Notes: a model not told the origin generated them from the sequence alone. DNA of 23,717 nucleotides from Clostridiales bacterium UBA3259 (GCA_002362625.1 DEUP01000019.1:1-23717), one strand, 5' to 3'; positions 1 to 7,567 are shown, counted from the stretch's first letter. A program made the numbers and translations.

Positions 1-38
1 GCGTTATTCAGTACGCATGAATTATTTCCCTTGCGGCA

Positions 39-67
39 TTGCAAAAAAAGCGGTACTATGCTATATT
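39..67 (+). promoter_or_regulatory. Candidate sigma-A promoter of the O-acetylation operon
   Basis: TTGCAA (39-44), a 17-base spacer and TATATT (62-67) make a reasonable vegetative promoter about 120 bases upstream of the MBOAT gene. The intervening leader (about 75-187) carries imperfect direct repeats, described in the findings. Assigned by pattern only. Confidence 0.45.
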
Positions 68-187
68 ATATGTTGTTTGTCAAAAGAGGAGCCGTCCCTG
101 CGGAAATTACCCGCGGCACCTTCCGTGACTGTCCGTTACCCGGGAGCCTTTCCATAAAGTCTGGCGGGGATCGTCCCTGCGAAGGAG

Positions 188-1657
188 ATGTTTTCCATAG
201 TTTTTTCCAGCTTATTATTCCTATATGCATTTTTCCCTTTTTCCCTGCTGGCCTATGCGCTATGCCGGGAGAATCAGCGCGCCCAGAATGTGGTTCTGCT
301 GATTTTCTCTCTGATTTTTTACGCCTGGGGCGAGCCAAAGTATGTTCTTCTGCTGATGGCTATGGCTTTCACAGCCTGGCTGTGTGCCCGGAAGGCTGCC
401 AGATTCCAGCGCACTGGTAGAAAAGTTTGGGTTGGCGTTGCTGCTGCGGTCATGCTGACCCTTCTGGGCTACTTCAAGTACGCCTCCCTAATCTGCGGTA
501 TTTTCGGACCGGTACCGCAGTGGGTTCAGCGCATTGCGCTGCCCATCGGCATTTCCTTCTATACCTTCCAGCTTCTGACCTATGTGGTGGATGTGGCCCG
601 GGGGGATGCCCAGGCCCAGGACAGCTACTGGAATGTTCTTCTTTACGCGGCGCTGTTTCATCAATGCATTGCCGGACCCATCGTCCGTTATCAGACCATT
701 GATCGGGAGCTGTTTGGGCCGGAACCCCGCAGACCGGAGCTGACCGCCGGTATCAGCCGCTTCTGCTGCGGCCTCGCGAAGAAAACGCTGCTGGCCAACC
801 CCTGCGGTGCCCTGGCCGACACCATGCTGCTTACCGATGCTACCATTGTAAATGGGGCCGCTTTCGAAGATAGTCTGGCGTTTCTCAATGGGCAGTCCGT
901 CCTGGGTTCCTGGCTTGGCATTGTCGCCTATGGGCTTCACATCTATCTGGATTTCTCCGCCTATTCCGACATGGCCATCGGCATGGGCCGGATGCTGGGG
1001 CTGCATTACCTGGAAAACTTCAACTATCCCTATATATCCGCAACGGTAACGGAATTCTGGCGCAGATGGCACATCTCCCTGGGTACCTTTTTCCGGGACT
1101 ACGTGTACATTCCCCTGGGAGGCAGCCGGTGCGGCCCCTGGAAAACCCTTCGCAACACCCTTATCGTGTGGTGCCTTACCGGGCTCTGGCATGGGGCCAG
1201 CTGGAATTTCCTGTTATGGGGACTTTGGTTCTTCGTATTTCTGATGCTGGAACGATGGGGGCTGGGAAAGCTGTTGAAAAAATCCCGGATTCTGTCTCAC
1301 ATATACCTTTTGACAGTTGTGTTGGTTGGCTGGACATTTTTTCGGTTTACGGACATCCGGCTGGGGCTGGCAACAATCCGTTCCCTGTTTGGTCTGAACG
1401 GCAATTCCTTTACGGATTTTACCACGGAGATTCAATTTCAGAGTCATATGTTCCTGCTTTTGGCCGCCGTACTGGCCTGTCTACCTGTGATGAAGCAGGT
1501 CAAGGAGCGCCTGGCTTCTCTTACCTGCCATGGAGGCCGCCCGGAACGGATGTGGAATGTGGTGCTTTACTGTGTCATTCCGGTACTTTTGCTTCTGCTG
1601 TCTACAGCCAGTCTGGTGGGCGACAGCTATAACCCCTTCATCTACTTCCGCTTTTAA
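188..1657 (+). CDS. MBOAT family membrane-bound O-acyltransferase (AlgI/DltB-like)
   Basis: A polytopic membrane enzyme of about 489 residues, the usual size of AlgI-type acyltransferases. This family moves an acetyl group across the membrane for O-acetylation of an extracellular polysaccharide. Visible hallmarks are the central WRRWHISLG motif with H295, followed by the FRDYVYIPLGG stretch, and the invariant histidine H335 in TGLWHGASWNF. Around ten hydrophobic segments run through the protein. The next gene, 14 bases downstream, encodes the typical DHHW partner, so the two form an O-acetylation operon. The start is odd. The AAGGAG sequence (182-187) touches the ATG at 188, whereas it lies 9 bases before an ATA codon at 197, where homologues usually start with MVFSS. 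The true initiation codon is therefore uncertain by three residues. The polysaccharide substrate is not known. Confidence 0.93.
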   Translation: MFSIVFSSLLFLYAFFPFSLLAYALCRENQRAQNVVLLIFSLIFYAWGEPKYVLLLMAMAFTAWLCARKAARFQRTGRKVWVGVAAAVMLTLLGYFKYASLICGIFGPVPQWVQRIALPIGISFYTFQLLTYVVDVARGDAQAQDSYWNVLLYAALFHQCIAGPIVRYQTIDRELFGPEPRRPELTAGISRFCCGLAKKTLLANPCGALADTMLLTDATIVNGAAFEDSLAFLNGQSVLGSWLGIVAYGLHIYLDFSAYSDMAIGMGRMLGLHYLENFNYPYISATVTEFWRRWHISLGTFFRDYVYIPLGGSRCGPWKTLRNTLIVWCLTGLWHGASWNFLLWGLWFFVFLMLERWGLGKLLKKSRILSHIYLLTVVLVGWTFFRFTDIRLGLATIRSLFGLNGNSFTDFTTEIQFQSHMFLLLAAVLACLPVMKQVKERLASLTCHGGRPERMWNVVLYCVIPVLLLLLSTASLVGDSYNPFIYFRF

Positions 1658-1671
1658 AGGAGGGCTGCTAC

Positions 1672-3030
1672 ATGGATCATCCCAAACTCAGCAAATGGTA
1701 TGCTCTTCCGTTCCTCGTTATTTTGACAATTTTGACGATGCTTTCCCTGATTATCCCCCTGCGCCCCACCATTTCCTACGGAGAACAGCGGGATCTGGAA
1801 AAGTTCCCGGAATTTTCTGTAGGTGCCCTGCTTTCCGGCGATTATTTCAACGGCATCACCTTGTGGTTTTCGGATACCTTTCCTGGCCGGGAGCGGTGGA
1901 TAGATGTGTCCCAGACAATGGCAACCCTCTATGGGCATTCGGAAATTGCCTTTTCGGGAACGCTCAGTGATAACATAATAGAGCCGCCCGGTCAGGATTC
2001 CCTCGGAGACGCGTCAATCTCTCTGCCGGAAGCGGCCACAGCCTCTTCTGAAGACAGCCAGTTGAATAGCCCCATCGAAGCAGCGCCCGAAGAGACCCAG
2101 TCTGCGGAAACGGAGTTCAAGGCGCCCGAAATCGAGCTGGAGGATATCTATATCGGCAAGGCAATTCAGATTGGCGATACCGGCTACAATCAGCTGAAAA
2201 TCTCCCCAGTTATGAGCGACAAATACGCCAAAACCATCAGCGGCTTTGCGGATCGGATGGCAGAAAAAGGCGTGCGTGTCATCAGCGCCCCCGCCCCCAC
2301 CTCCATCGGTGTCATGGTAGACCCGGCATATTTGGAGCAGCTCAACTGTACACCCCAGGATGAAATGCTGGATTACATCCACGGCCAGATGAGCGAAAAC
2401 GTGATCAAGGTGGATACTGTCCGCAAGCTGATGGCTCATAAGGATGAATATATCTTCTACCGTACAGATCACCACTGGTCGGCGCTGGGCGCCTATTACG
2501 CCTATCAGGCGGTATGTGAGGCAGCCGGTATGGAGGCCGTGGCTCTGGAGGACATGACCTACTGGAACCAGGGTGAAATGATCGGTTCCATTTATGGCAA
2601 AGTGCCCTACCCAAGGAAGCTGAAACGAGACGAGCTGGAATGCTGGGTTCCGGCAGGAGATATTACCATGTATCGCAGCGACCGCGACTACGGTGAATTT
2701 CCAATGATCCGGGATGTGTCCAACAATAATCCCGAGGGAAAATACTGCGCCTTTCTTGCCGCGGACGCGCCCATTGTTCATATTGTCAACGAGGATTTAC
2801 CCGATGGGCCAAACTGCCTGATATTCAAGGATTCCTTCGGCAATTGCTTTACCCCTTATTTCAGCCAGAATTACCATAACGTCTACGCCATTGACTACCG
2901 GAAATACTGGGATAACAGCATGGCCTCCTTTGTGGAGAAGTATGACATTGACGACGTAATCGTCGCCCCCTATATGATTGCGACCCAGGATACCAATGCC
3001 GGCAAATGGTTTCAAAGCCACTTCCGCTAG
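1672..3030 (+). CDS. DHHW family protein, AlgX/AlgJ-like SGNH O-acetyltransferase
   Basis: Partner of the upstream MBOAT protein, probably acting outside the membrane to transfer acetyl to a surface polysaccharide. One N-terminal membrane helix (about residues 9-30) anchors it. A linker rich in Ser, Ala and Glu (about 104-157) then leads into the SGNH-like domain. The DHHW signature is present (D266, H267, H268, W269); D266 and H268 match the Asp-x-His of the AlgX triad. KDSFG supplies the likely nucleophile S388. The RBS AAAGGAGGG (1656-1664) overlaps the MBOAT stop codon, so translation is probably coupled. At 452 residues it is a normal length for the family; the acidic linker is the variable part. 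The function follows from the family and the pairing; the acceptor polymer cannot be read from the sequence. Confidence 0.88.
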   Translation: MDHPKLSKWYALPFLVILTILTMLSLIIPLRPTISYGEQRDLEKFPEFSVGALLSGDYFNGITLWFSDTFPGRERWIDVSQTMATLYGHSEIAFSGTLSDNIIEPPGQDSLGDASISLPEAATASSEDSQLNSPIEAAPEETQSAETEFKAPEIELEDIYIGKAIQIGDTGYNQLKISPVMSDKYAKTISGFADRMAEKGVRVISAPAPTSIGVMVDPAYLEQLNCTPQDEMLDYIHGQMSENVIKVDTVRKLMAHKDEYIFYRTDHHWSALGAYYAYQAVCEAAGMEAVALEDMTYWNQGEMIGSIYGKVPYPRKLKRDELECWVPAGDITMYRSDRDYGEFPMIRDVSNNNPEGKYCAFLAADAPIVHIVNEDLPDGPNCLIFKDSFGNCFTPYFSQNYHNVYAIDYRKYWDNSMASFVEKYDIDDVIVAPYMIATQDTNAGKWFQSHFR

Positions 3031-3099
3031 GGATGCCCCGGTTCTGTCAGCAGATCCGTCTCACGCTTTGACGGTCAGGATTTTTGAGTGTGTTTACAG

Positions 3100-3116
3100 C
3101 CTCTTTCGACAAGAGG
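3100..3116 (+). other. Small hairpin upstream of ychF
   Basis: A perfect 6-base-pair stem (CCTCTT / AAGAGG) with a five-base loop lies in the 147-base gap between the DHHW gene and ychF. No U-run follows it, so it is not a convincing intrinsic terminator. It could be a leader structure or chance. Confidence 0.25.
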
Positions 3117-3177
3117 TCAAATAATAAGAAAGGCAGAAGCCGTCTTCTCACAGACCTTCTGAACAGGTAGCAAATAT

Positions 3178-4275
3178 ATGAAGCTCGGAATCGTGGGACT
3201 TCCCAACGTGGGCAAGTCTACCCTTTTCAACGCCATCACCAACGCGGGCGTCCCCGCTGACAACTACGCCTTCTGCACCATCGACCCCAACGTGGGCGTG
3301 GTCTCCGTTCCCGATGAGCGTCTTACCTGGCTTGCGGAGCTGCACAAACCCAAGAAGGTAACCCCCGCCATTGTGGAGTTCGTGGACATCGCCGGTCTTG
3401 TGAAGGGCGCCAGCAAGGGCGAGGGTCTGGGCAACAAATTCCTCAGCAACATCCGCACCACCGACGCCATCGTCCATGTGGTTCGCTGCTTTGAGGACAG
3501 CAACGTCACCCACGTGGAGGGCACCACCGATCCCCTCCGGGACATCGACATCATCAATCTGGAACTGGTGATGGCAGACATTGAAATGGTAGAGCGCCGC
3601 ATCGACAAGGCCCAGAAGGCCATGAAAGGCGGCGACAAGAAGTTCCAGCGGGAGGTCACCGTCTTTACGGACCTGCTGGCCCACCTGAATGAAGGCAAGC
3701 TTGCAAGAACCTTTACCGACGATGCCGACGATCTGGCCTTGATTTCCACCTCCGATCTGCTGACCCTGAAGAAGACCATTTATGTTGCCAACCTGGGCGA
3801 GGACGAGGTAAACAACCCCGAAAGCAGCCGCCACTACATGGCGGTGAAGGAGCTGGCCGACAGGGAAGGCTCCCAGGTGCTTCCCATCTGCGCCAAGCTG
3901 GAGGCGGACATCGCCGAGCTGGACGATCCCGAGGAAAAGGCCATGTTCATGGAAGAGCTGGGCCTCCAGGAAAGCGGCCTGGACCGGCTGATCCGCAGCT
4001 CCTATGCCCTGCTGGGTCTGATCTCCTTCCTCACCGCGGGCAGCGACGAGTGCCGGGCCTGGACCATCAAGCGGGGCACCAAGGCGCCTCAGGCCGCCGG
4101 TAAGATCCACACAGACTTTGAGCGGGGCTTTATCCGGGCGGAGGTCATTGCCTTCGAGGATATGAAGGCCTGCGGCACCATGGCGGCGGCGAAAGCCAAG
4201 GGTTTGGTTCGCAGCGAGGGCAAGGAATATGTCATGAAGGACGGGGACATTGTCAACTTCCTGTTTAACGTCTAA
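3178..4275 (+). CDS. ychF: Redox-regulated ATPase YchF (Obg family)
   Basis: A 365-residue P-loop protein matching YchF along its whole length. The G1 motif GLPNVGKST lies near residues 7-15, and a G3 motif is present as DIAGLVKGA. The G4 motif is NLGE (N205 to E208) instead of NKxD, the change that makes YchF bind ATP rather than GTP. The C-terminus carries the TGS domain ending in VNFLFNV. YchF binds ribosomes and is linked to translation and stress responses. The start codon at 3178 is the family start (MKLGIVGLPNVGKST), although the Shine-Dalgarno sequence is weak (CAGG at about 3164). It seems to be monocistronic, ending at a strong hairpin terminator. Confidence 0.97.
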   Translation: MKLGIVGLPNVGKSTLFNAITNAGVPADNYAFCTIDPNVGVVSVPDERLTWLAELHKPKKVTPAIVEFVDIAGLVKGASKGEGLGNKFLSNIRTTDAIVHVVRCFEDSNVTHVEGTTDPLRDIDIINLELVMADIEMVERRIDKAQKAMKGGDKKFQREVTVFTDLLAHLNEGKLARTFTDDADDLALISTSDLLTLKKTIYVANLGEDEVNNPESSRHYMAVKELADREGSQVLPICAKLEADIAELDDPEEKAMFMEELGLQESGLDRLIRSSYALLGLISFLTAGSDECRAWTIKRGTKAPQAAGKIHTDFERGFIRAEVIAFEDMKACGTMAAAKAKGLVRSEGKEYVMKDGDIVNFLFNV

Positions 4276-4284
4276 AAACGGAAC

Positions 4285-4323
4285 ACGGACCGGCAGGGTA
4301 AAAACCTTGCCGGTCCGTTTTTT
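4285..4323. terminator. Bidirectional intrinsic terminator between ychF and the ABC operon
   Basis: A 15-base-pair stem (4285-4299 with 4304-4318, one G-U pair) with an AAAA loop is followed by TTTTTT on the + strand. On the - strand a TTTTT run follows after a short gap. It lies between the convergent ends of ychF and the lipoprotein gene and probably serves both. Confidence 0.92.
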
Positions 4324-4325
4324 GT

Positions 4326-4823
4326 TCAGTCCTCTCCATCCTTCACGGTCACATCCAGCCTGCCCGTGAAGTTCTCCCCTTTCAGCACCAGGTAATTGTC
4401 CCCGGCGGAGAGGGTGTAGGTCTTTGTACCCTCCTGGCTTTCGCCGGTAATGGTATATTGGTCTGTGCCGGAAGTCCAGAGAAGCTCTGCCGTGCCACTC
4501 TCGATGGTCAGCGTGTATATCACGTCCAGACGGCTTCCCTTTTTTCTCTCCCAGGCGGTCCCGCCGAAAAGGACCTCTTCCCCGTTAAACTCCTGGTAAT
4601 CCGCCCCATAAGTACCTGTGTAGTCGTCGATTCCCTTTTTCTTAGCCCCTTGCAGGTCTTTTTCTTTTGTCAGGGTATACTTGCTCAGCGACTGCATCCA
4701 GTGGTCAATGCCATCGAGCAGGTTCTCTTTCAGGTCGTCCACGCCGGAGCGGAGTTCGCAGCCTGTAAACATAACTGCCAGACACAATGCCAGCAGCACA
4801 ATGCCCCATCTTTTTTTCAGCAT
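4326..4823 (-). CDS. Putative lipoprotein, last gene of the ABC transporter operon
   Basis: A 165-residue protein with a lysine/arginine N-terminus, a hydrophobic stretch and a lipobox (MFTGC, lipidated Cys at residue 22), so it should be anchored to the outer face of the membrane. The mature part has a short helical region with many charged residues, then a C-terminal half rich in Thr, Gly and Tyr that looks like beta strands. I do not recognise the family. It is the last gene of a compact operon of an ABC ATPase, two permeases and a small membrane protein. By position it could play the part that LanI lipoproteins play next to LanFEG transporters, catching the peptide outside the cell. That role is inferred from context, not from sequence similarity. 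The start is set by a strong GGAGGT 7 bases before the ATG. Confidence 0.8.
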   Translation of the reverse strand: MLKKRWGIVLLALCLAVMFTGCELRSGVDDLKENLLDGIDHWMQSLSKYTLTKEKDLQGAKKKGIDDYTGTYGADYQEFNGEEVLFGGTAWERKKGSRLDVIYTLTIESGTAELLWTSGTDQYTITGESQEGTKTYTLSAGDNYLVLKGENFTGRLDVTVKDGED

Positions 4824-4924
4824 TTGTGTACCTCCTTACACAGTACAGACAGAATCCCCAGGGTAAAAACCAGAAGCACAGGCTTCCACGCTTTTCTTTT
4901 TCTCACTGCATCTGTCCTCCTCAT
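4817..4924 (-). CDS. Possible 35-residue membrane peptide overlapping both neighbours
   Basis: A short frame with a highly basic N-terminus (Arg/Lys-rich) and a single hydrophobic stretch of about 15 residues. Its ATG overlaps the TGA of the 94-residue gene (ATGA, 4921-4924), and its own stop lies 7 bases inside the lipoprotein gene. It has no Shine-Dalgarno sequence of its own, so it would depend on translational coupling. It also contains the RBS of the lipoprotein gene, which could explain why the sequence is kept without it being a real gene. Treat as tentative. Confidence 0.3.
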   Translation of the reverse strand: MRRTDAVRKRKAWKPVLLVFTLGILSVLCKEVHKC

Positions 4925-5205
4925 AGAATTTTCGGAAAAAACATCATGCCCAGAGCCGCCACGCCTCCGGCGGCGTACAGGCCGTTTACGATCAGGCAGA
5001 CCTTCATCAAATTGTTCTGAACCTTCCCCTTCCCATAGGCAAGGCCGGTAAACACCCCGCTGAAGATCATAAAAGCCGCGAAGCCCGAAATCATGATCTC
5101 CGCCACGGGAGACCGGAGTGCCCATTCATAGCTTCTCAAGGGCAAAATCGTCCAGGGTACAAACATCATAATGGCGCTGGCCGCTGTATAAATTTTCTTT
5201 TTCAT
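4921..5205 (-). CDS. Small three-helix membrane protein, NukH-like in size and topology
   Basis: A 94-residue protein with three hydrophobic segments (about residues 5-23, 34-57 and 68-90). The start is the ATG at 5205 with AAGGAAG just upstream; a longer frame exists but runs into the preceding gene. It lies 5 bases after a lantibiotic-type ABC permease gene, so it belongs to that operon. NukH, the accessory immunity protein of the nukacin system, is likewise about 90 residues with three membrane segments and works beside NukFEG. The resemblance here is in size, topology and gene position; I cannot confirm sequence homology. It probably assists the transporter or binds its substrate at the membrane. 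Confidence 0.75.
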   Translation of the reverse strand: MKKKIYTAASAIMMFVPWTILPLRSYEWALRSPVAEIMISGFAAFMIFSGVFTGLAYGKGKVQNNLMKVCLIVNGLYAAGGVAALGMMFFPKIL

Positions 5206-5210
5206 TGGTT

Positions 5211-5987
5211 TTACTTCCTTTCCGCCTGCCCAAATCGGAGGCAGGCCGCCGTCAGACAAACACTCATCACCACGATCGCTGTCAAAATCCAGGGTGCCGA
5301 TTCGATCACCGATACAGTCCCGTTCTCTGTCAGCCTGCTCTGCTCCCTCGCCAGCACATAAAAGGGGTAGCACATGGGGTACAGATACCACATTCTGGTA
5401 TTGATGGCCAGCACCGATGGCACAATGGATGCAAGACCGATTCCCATGGAAAAAATGGGCGTCTGAATACACACGGACAGCATCCAGAAAAATGCCAGCA
5501 TGGGGGCAGCGGAAAAATACAGCTTGCCCACCTCTTTCAGGACATATTGCAGGGGCAGAAGCAGATCATAGCCCTGGGTTTGGGACGCAATGGCCCCGCT
5601 GAGATAATACATCCCGGTCATCATGAGAATCTGACAGAGGGCCAGAGTCAGCAGAACCAAAAATTTTGCCAGGCAGAATTTCACCGTGCTCACCGGCATG
5701 GTCAGCATTTTGAGGATACCTCGATTCCCCCGTTCCGTCTGGCTCAGCAGCACCGTACAGACCACCATACTCCCGGGGAACATGAACCAGGCCATGCCCA
5801 GAAAGCCCTGGATAAAAAAGTTATTTTCCGGAGATATGGGGATCCCCTGAGAGCGCATAGTAAAATTCAGCCCCACGTTCAGAATGGACGGAATCCAAAG
5901 GATCACCGTGGCGGCAAATAAAAGGAGCAGAATCCCGGAGCGTTTCATTTTCTGAAATTCCACCCGGGTCAGTGACAGCAGGTTCAT
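5211..5987 (-). CDS. Lantibiotic-type ABC transporter permease (LanG position)
   Basis: A 258-residue permease of the ABC-2 type with about six hydrophobic segments and an N-terminal cytoplasmic start, MNLLSLTRVEFQKMKRSG, typical of LanE/LanG and BcrB-type subunits. The ATG at 5987 is preferred because GGAGG sits 8 bases before it and the ATG overlaps the TGA of the previous permease (ATGA); an upstream ATG at 6020 lacks such support. Together with the second permease and the ATPase it should form a transporter that removes a membrane-active peptide or antibiotic from the membrane. The substrate is not shown by the sequence. Confidence 0.87.
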   Translation of the reverse strand: MNLLSLTRVEFQKMKRSGILLLLFAATVILWIPSILNVGLNFTMRSQGIPISPENNFFIQGFLGMAWFMFPGSMVVCTVLLSQTERGNRGILKMLTMPVSTVKFCLAKFLVLLTLALCQILMMTGMYYLSGAIASQTQGYDLLLPLQYVLKEVGKLYFSAAPMLAFFWMLSVCIQTPIFSMGIGLASIVPSVLAINTRMWYLYPMCYPFYVLAREQSRLTENGTVSVIESAPWILTAIVVMSVCLTAACLRFGQAERK

Positions 5988-6697
5988 GCAAGCATCCTCC
6001 TTCCCTTTCTGTAAAGCCACTGCATCAGCCCGATTATTCCCAGCTCACAGGCAGCCCCCAGAAGATAGCGCCGTGCATCCTCCCCAAGCAGCCGAAAAGG
6101 CAGTGCGTAGGGAAACAGAGACAGGGCAAAATGACCAGCAGGAATCATGGTGGCCACAAATACGCAAATCACCCCAATGCCCAGGGCTGTCCACATATTG
6201 GGAAAGGCTTCCCCGATCAGCAGGGACAGGAAAATGCAGGGCAGTGTCAGCGCGTAAAGAAAGCCAAAGTTTTTCAGCAGCTCTTCAAGCACGTCCTTTC
6301 CGGTCCCAAACCAATGGAAGGCGCAGAAACCAGTCACTCCCGCCTCGATGATCAGGGTAACCAGGGTCAAAAGGCTTGCCAGAAGCCCTTTTCCCAGGAA
6401 CAGGGCGCTTTCAGGAATGGGCAGCGCCCGCATCTTCCCCATGGCGTTGTCCGCGTATTCCAGATGGTACTGTAGGCACGTCCCCGCCACCGTCAGCAGC
6501 ACATTCAGCATGGCCATCATCTGTCCGTTTTCGCCCAGCAGAATCTGAACAGGGCCGCCCGGCTGGCTGAGAAACCGCTCCGGCCTCAGAAACATCTGGG
6601 CAACTGGCAGGGTTCCGGCAAGCATCCCGCCGCCCAGGTACGCCGTCAGCAGCCCCGTCCGCTTCCGCTTTTTCCATTCCAGTGCCACAGCGTTCAT
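5984..6697 (-). CDS. Lantibiotic-type ABC transporter permease (LanE position)
   Basis: A 237-residue permease with about six hydrophobic segments and the conserved start MNAVALEWKKRKRTG, the WKxKRS/T-like cytoplasmic beginning seen in LanE/MutE-type permeases. It overlaps the ATPase gene by ATGA (6694-6697) and the next permease gene by ATGA (5984-5987), so the three transporter genes are translationally coupled and should be made in fixed ratio. The two permeases are similar in length and layout but clearly different in sequence, as expected for a heterodimeric membrane pore. Confidence 0.87.
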   Translation of the reverse strand: MNAVALEWKKRKRTGLLTAYLGGGMLAGTLPVAQMFLRPERFLSQPGGPVQILLGENGQMMAMLNVLLTVAGTCLQYHLEYADNAMGKMRALPIPESALFLGKGLLASLLTLVTLIIEAGVTGFCAFHWFGTGKDVLEELLKNFGFLYALTLPCIFLSLLIGEAFPNMWTALGIGVICVFVATMIPAGHFALSLFPYALPFRLLGEDARRYLLGAACELGIIGLMQWLYRKGRRMLA

Positions 6698-7449
6698 TGG
6701 GCGGCACCTCGTTTCCGGTTATCCCCGTCAATCAGGGCCAGGAACATTTCTTCCAGGTTGTCGGTAGGATAGCCCAGAGATGCCGCGCTTGCCTGGAGCC
6801 CAGCCATCGTCCCTTCAAACAGCAGACGGCCGTGGTTGAGAATCCCGATGGTGTCCGCCATCAGCTCGATCTCAGACAGCAGATGGGACGACACCAAAAC
6901 CGTACAGCCAAATCTCTCCGGCAGAGAGCGAATCAGCGTTCTAATCTCATGGATGCCCACCGGGTCCAGGCCGTTGGTGGGCTCATCCAGAATGAGGATG
7001 GGCGGCTTCCCGATGATAGCCCCGGCCAGTCCCAGCCTCTGCTTCATTCCCAGGGAATAGTTTCTCGCCAATCGCTTCCGAAACTGGGTCAGCCCCACGA
7101 TTTCCAGCGCCTCCAATACGTCGGATTTGGGAAGCCCCAGAATGCGCCGGAGAATCTCCAGGTTTTCCTCCCCGGTCAGATTTCCGTAAAAGGCGGGTGC
7201 CTCAATCAGGGAGCCGATTTCCTTCAAAATCTCTGTTCGATTTTCCGGATACTGTTTCCCGTCAATGGTGAAGCTGCCGCTTGTAGGCTTTGTCAGTCCC
7301 AGCAGCATTTTCATGGTGGTGGATTTCCCCGCCCCGTTGGGGCCAAGAAAGCCGTAGACCTCCCCCTTGGGGATATGCAGGTCGATCCCCGAGACAGCGG
7401 TAAAATCTCCGTAAGTTTTCGTTAAATGTTTCGTTTCGATGATGTTCAT
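6694..7449 (-). CDS. Lantibiotic/bacitracin-type ABC transporter ATP-binding protein (LanF/BcrA-like)
   Basis: A 251-residue ATPase with Walker A GPNGAGKST (36-44), signature YSLGMKQRLGL (131-141), Walker B ILILDEP (151-157) and switch histidine H189. The Q-loop position reads SLIEAPAFYG with Glu at residue 83 instead of Gln. This E-loop is known from LanF proteins and is also seen in BcrA-type ATPases, and it sets them apart from ordinary ABC exporters. It is the first gene of a six-cistron operon and diverges from a two-component system. The RBS AAGGAGGT lies 9 bases before the ATG. Its likely job is to power removal of a cell-envelope-active peptide; the exact substrate is unknown. Confidence 0.93.
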   Translation of the reverse strand: MNIIETKHLTKTYGDFTAVSGIDLHIPKGEVYGFLGPNGAGKSTTMKMLLGLTKPTSGSFTIDGKQYPENRTEILKEIGSLIEAPAFYGNLTGEENLEILRRILGLPKSDVLEALEIVGLTQFRKRLARNYSLGMKQRLGLAGAIIGKPPILILDEPTNGLDPVGIHEIRTLIRSLPERFGCTVLVSSHLLSEIELMADTIGILNHGRLLFEGTMAGLQASAASLGYPTDNLEEMFLALIDGDNRKRGAAQ

Positions 7450-7478
7450 TTCACTTGCACCTCCTTAAGTACTGTCTC

Positions 7479-7484
7479 ATTCTA
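7479..7484 (-). promoter_or_regulatory. Candidate -10 element of the ABC operon
   Basis: Read on the - strand this is TAGAAT, about 30 bases before the ATPase start codon. No good -35 hexamer lies 16-18 bases upstream; the phased AAGG repeats lie there instead. This fits a promoter that depends on an activator, presumably the adjacent response regulator. Confidence 0.5.
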
Positions 7485-7493
7485 CAGCGCCAA

Positions 7494-7534
7494 CCTTGTG
7501 TCAGCCTTTCCGTAACCTTACATCTGCCTTACAT
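7494..7534 (-). promoter_or_regulatory. Four 11-base-phased repeats, candidate response regulator operator
   Basis: On the + strand, CCTT begins at 7494, 7505, 7516 and 7527, a spacing of exactly 11 bases. The two repeats furthest from the ABC operon are identical over eight bases (CCTTACAT at 7516 and 7527, i.e. ATGTAAGG on the - strand); the inner two are degenerate. OmpR-family regulators bind direct repeats one helical turn apart. The block covers the missing -35 of the ABC operon and lies between that operon and the regulator gene. Confidence 0.7.
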
Positions 7535-7567
7535 TTGCACAGAAATTCCCAAAAGCCGAGTTTTTAT

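Noticed and set aside
75..187. Known riboswitch (c-di-GMP, c-di-AMP or others) in the leader of the MBOAT gene
   Set aside because: I could not match the bases to the conserved core of any riboswitch class I know.
2014..2781. 255-codon open frame on the - strand opposite the DHHW gene
   Set aside because: No RBS, no recognisable domain, and the + strand gene has clear catalytic motifs over the same bases.
3148..4110. Long open frame on the - strand opposite ychF
   Set aside because: It mirrors a conserved GC-rich gene codon by codon, has no family features and no RBS; the same holds for the long frame opposite proS (20942-22072).
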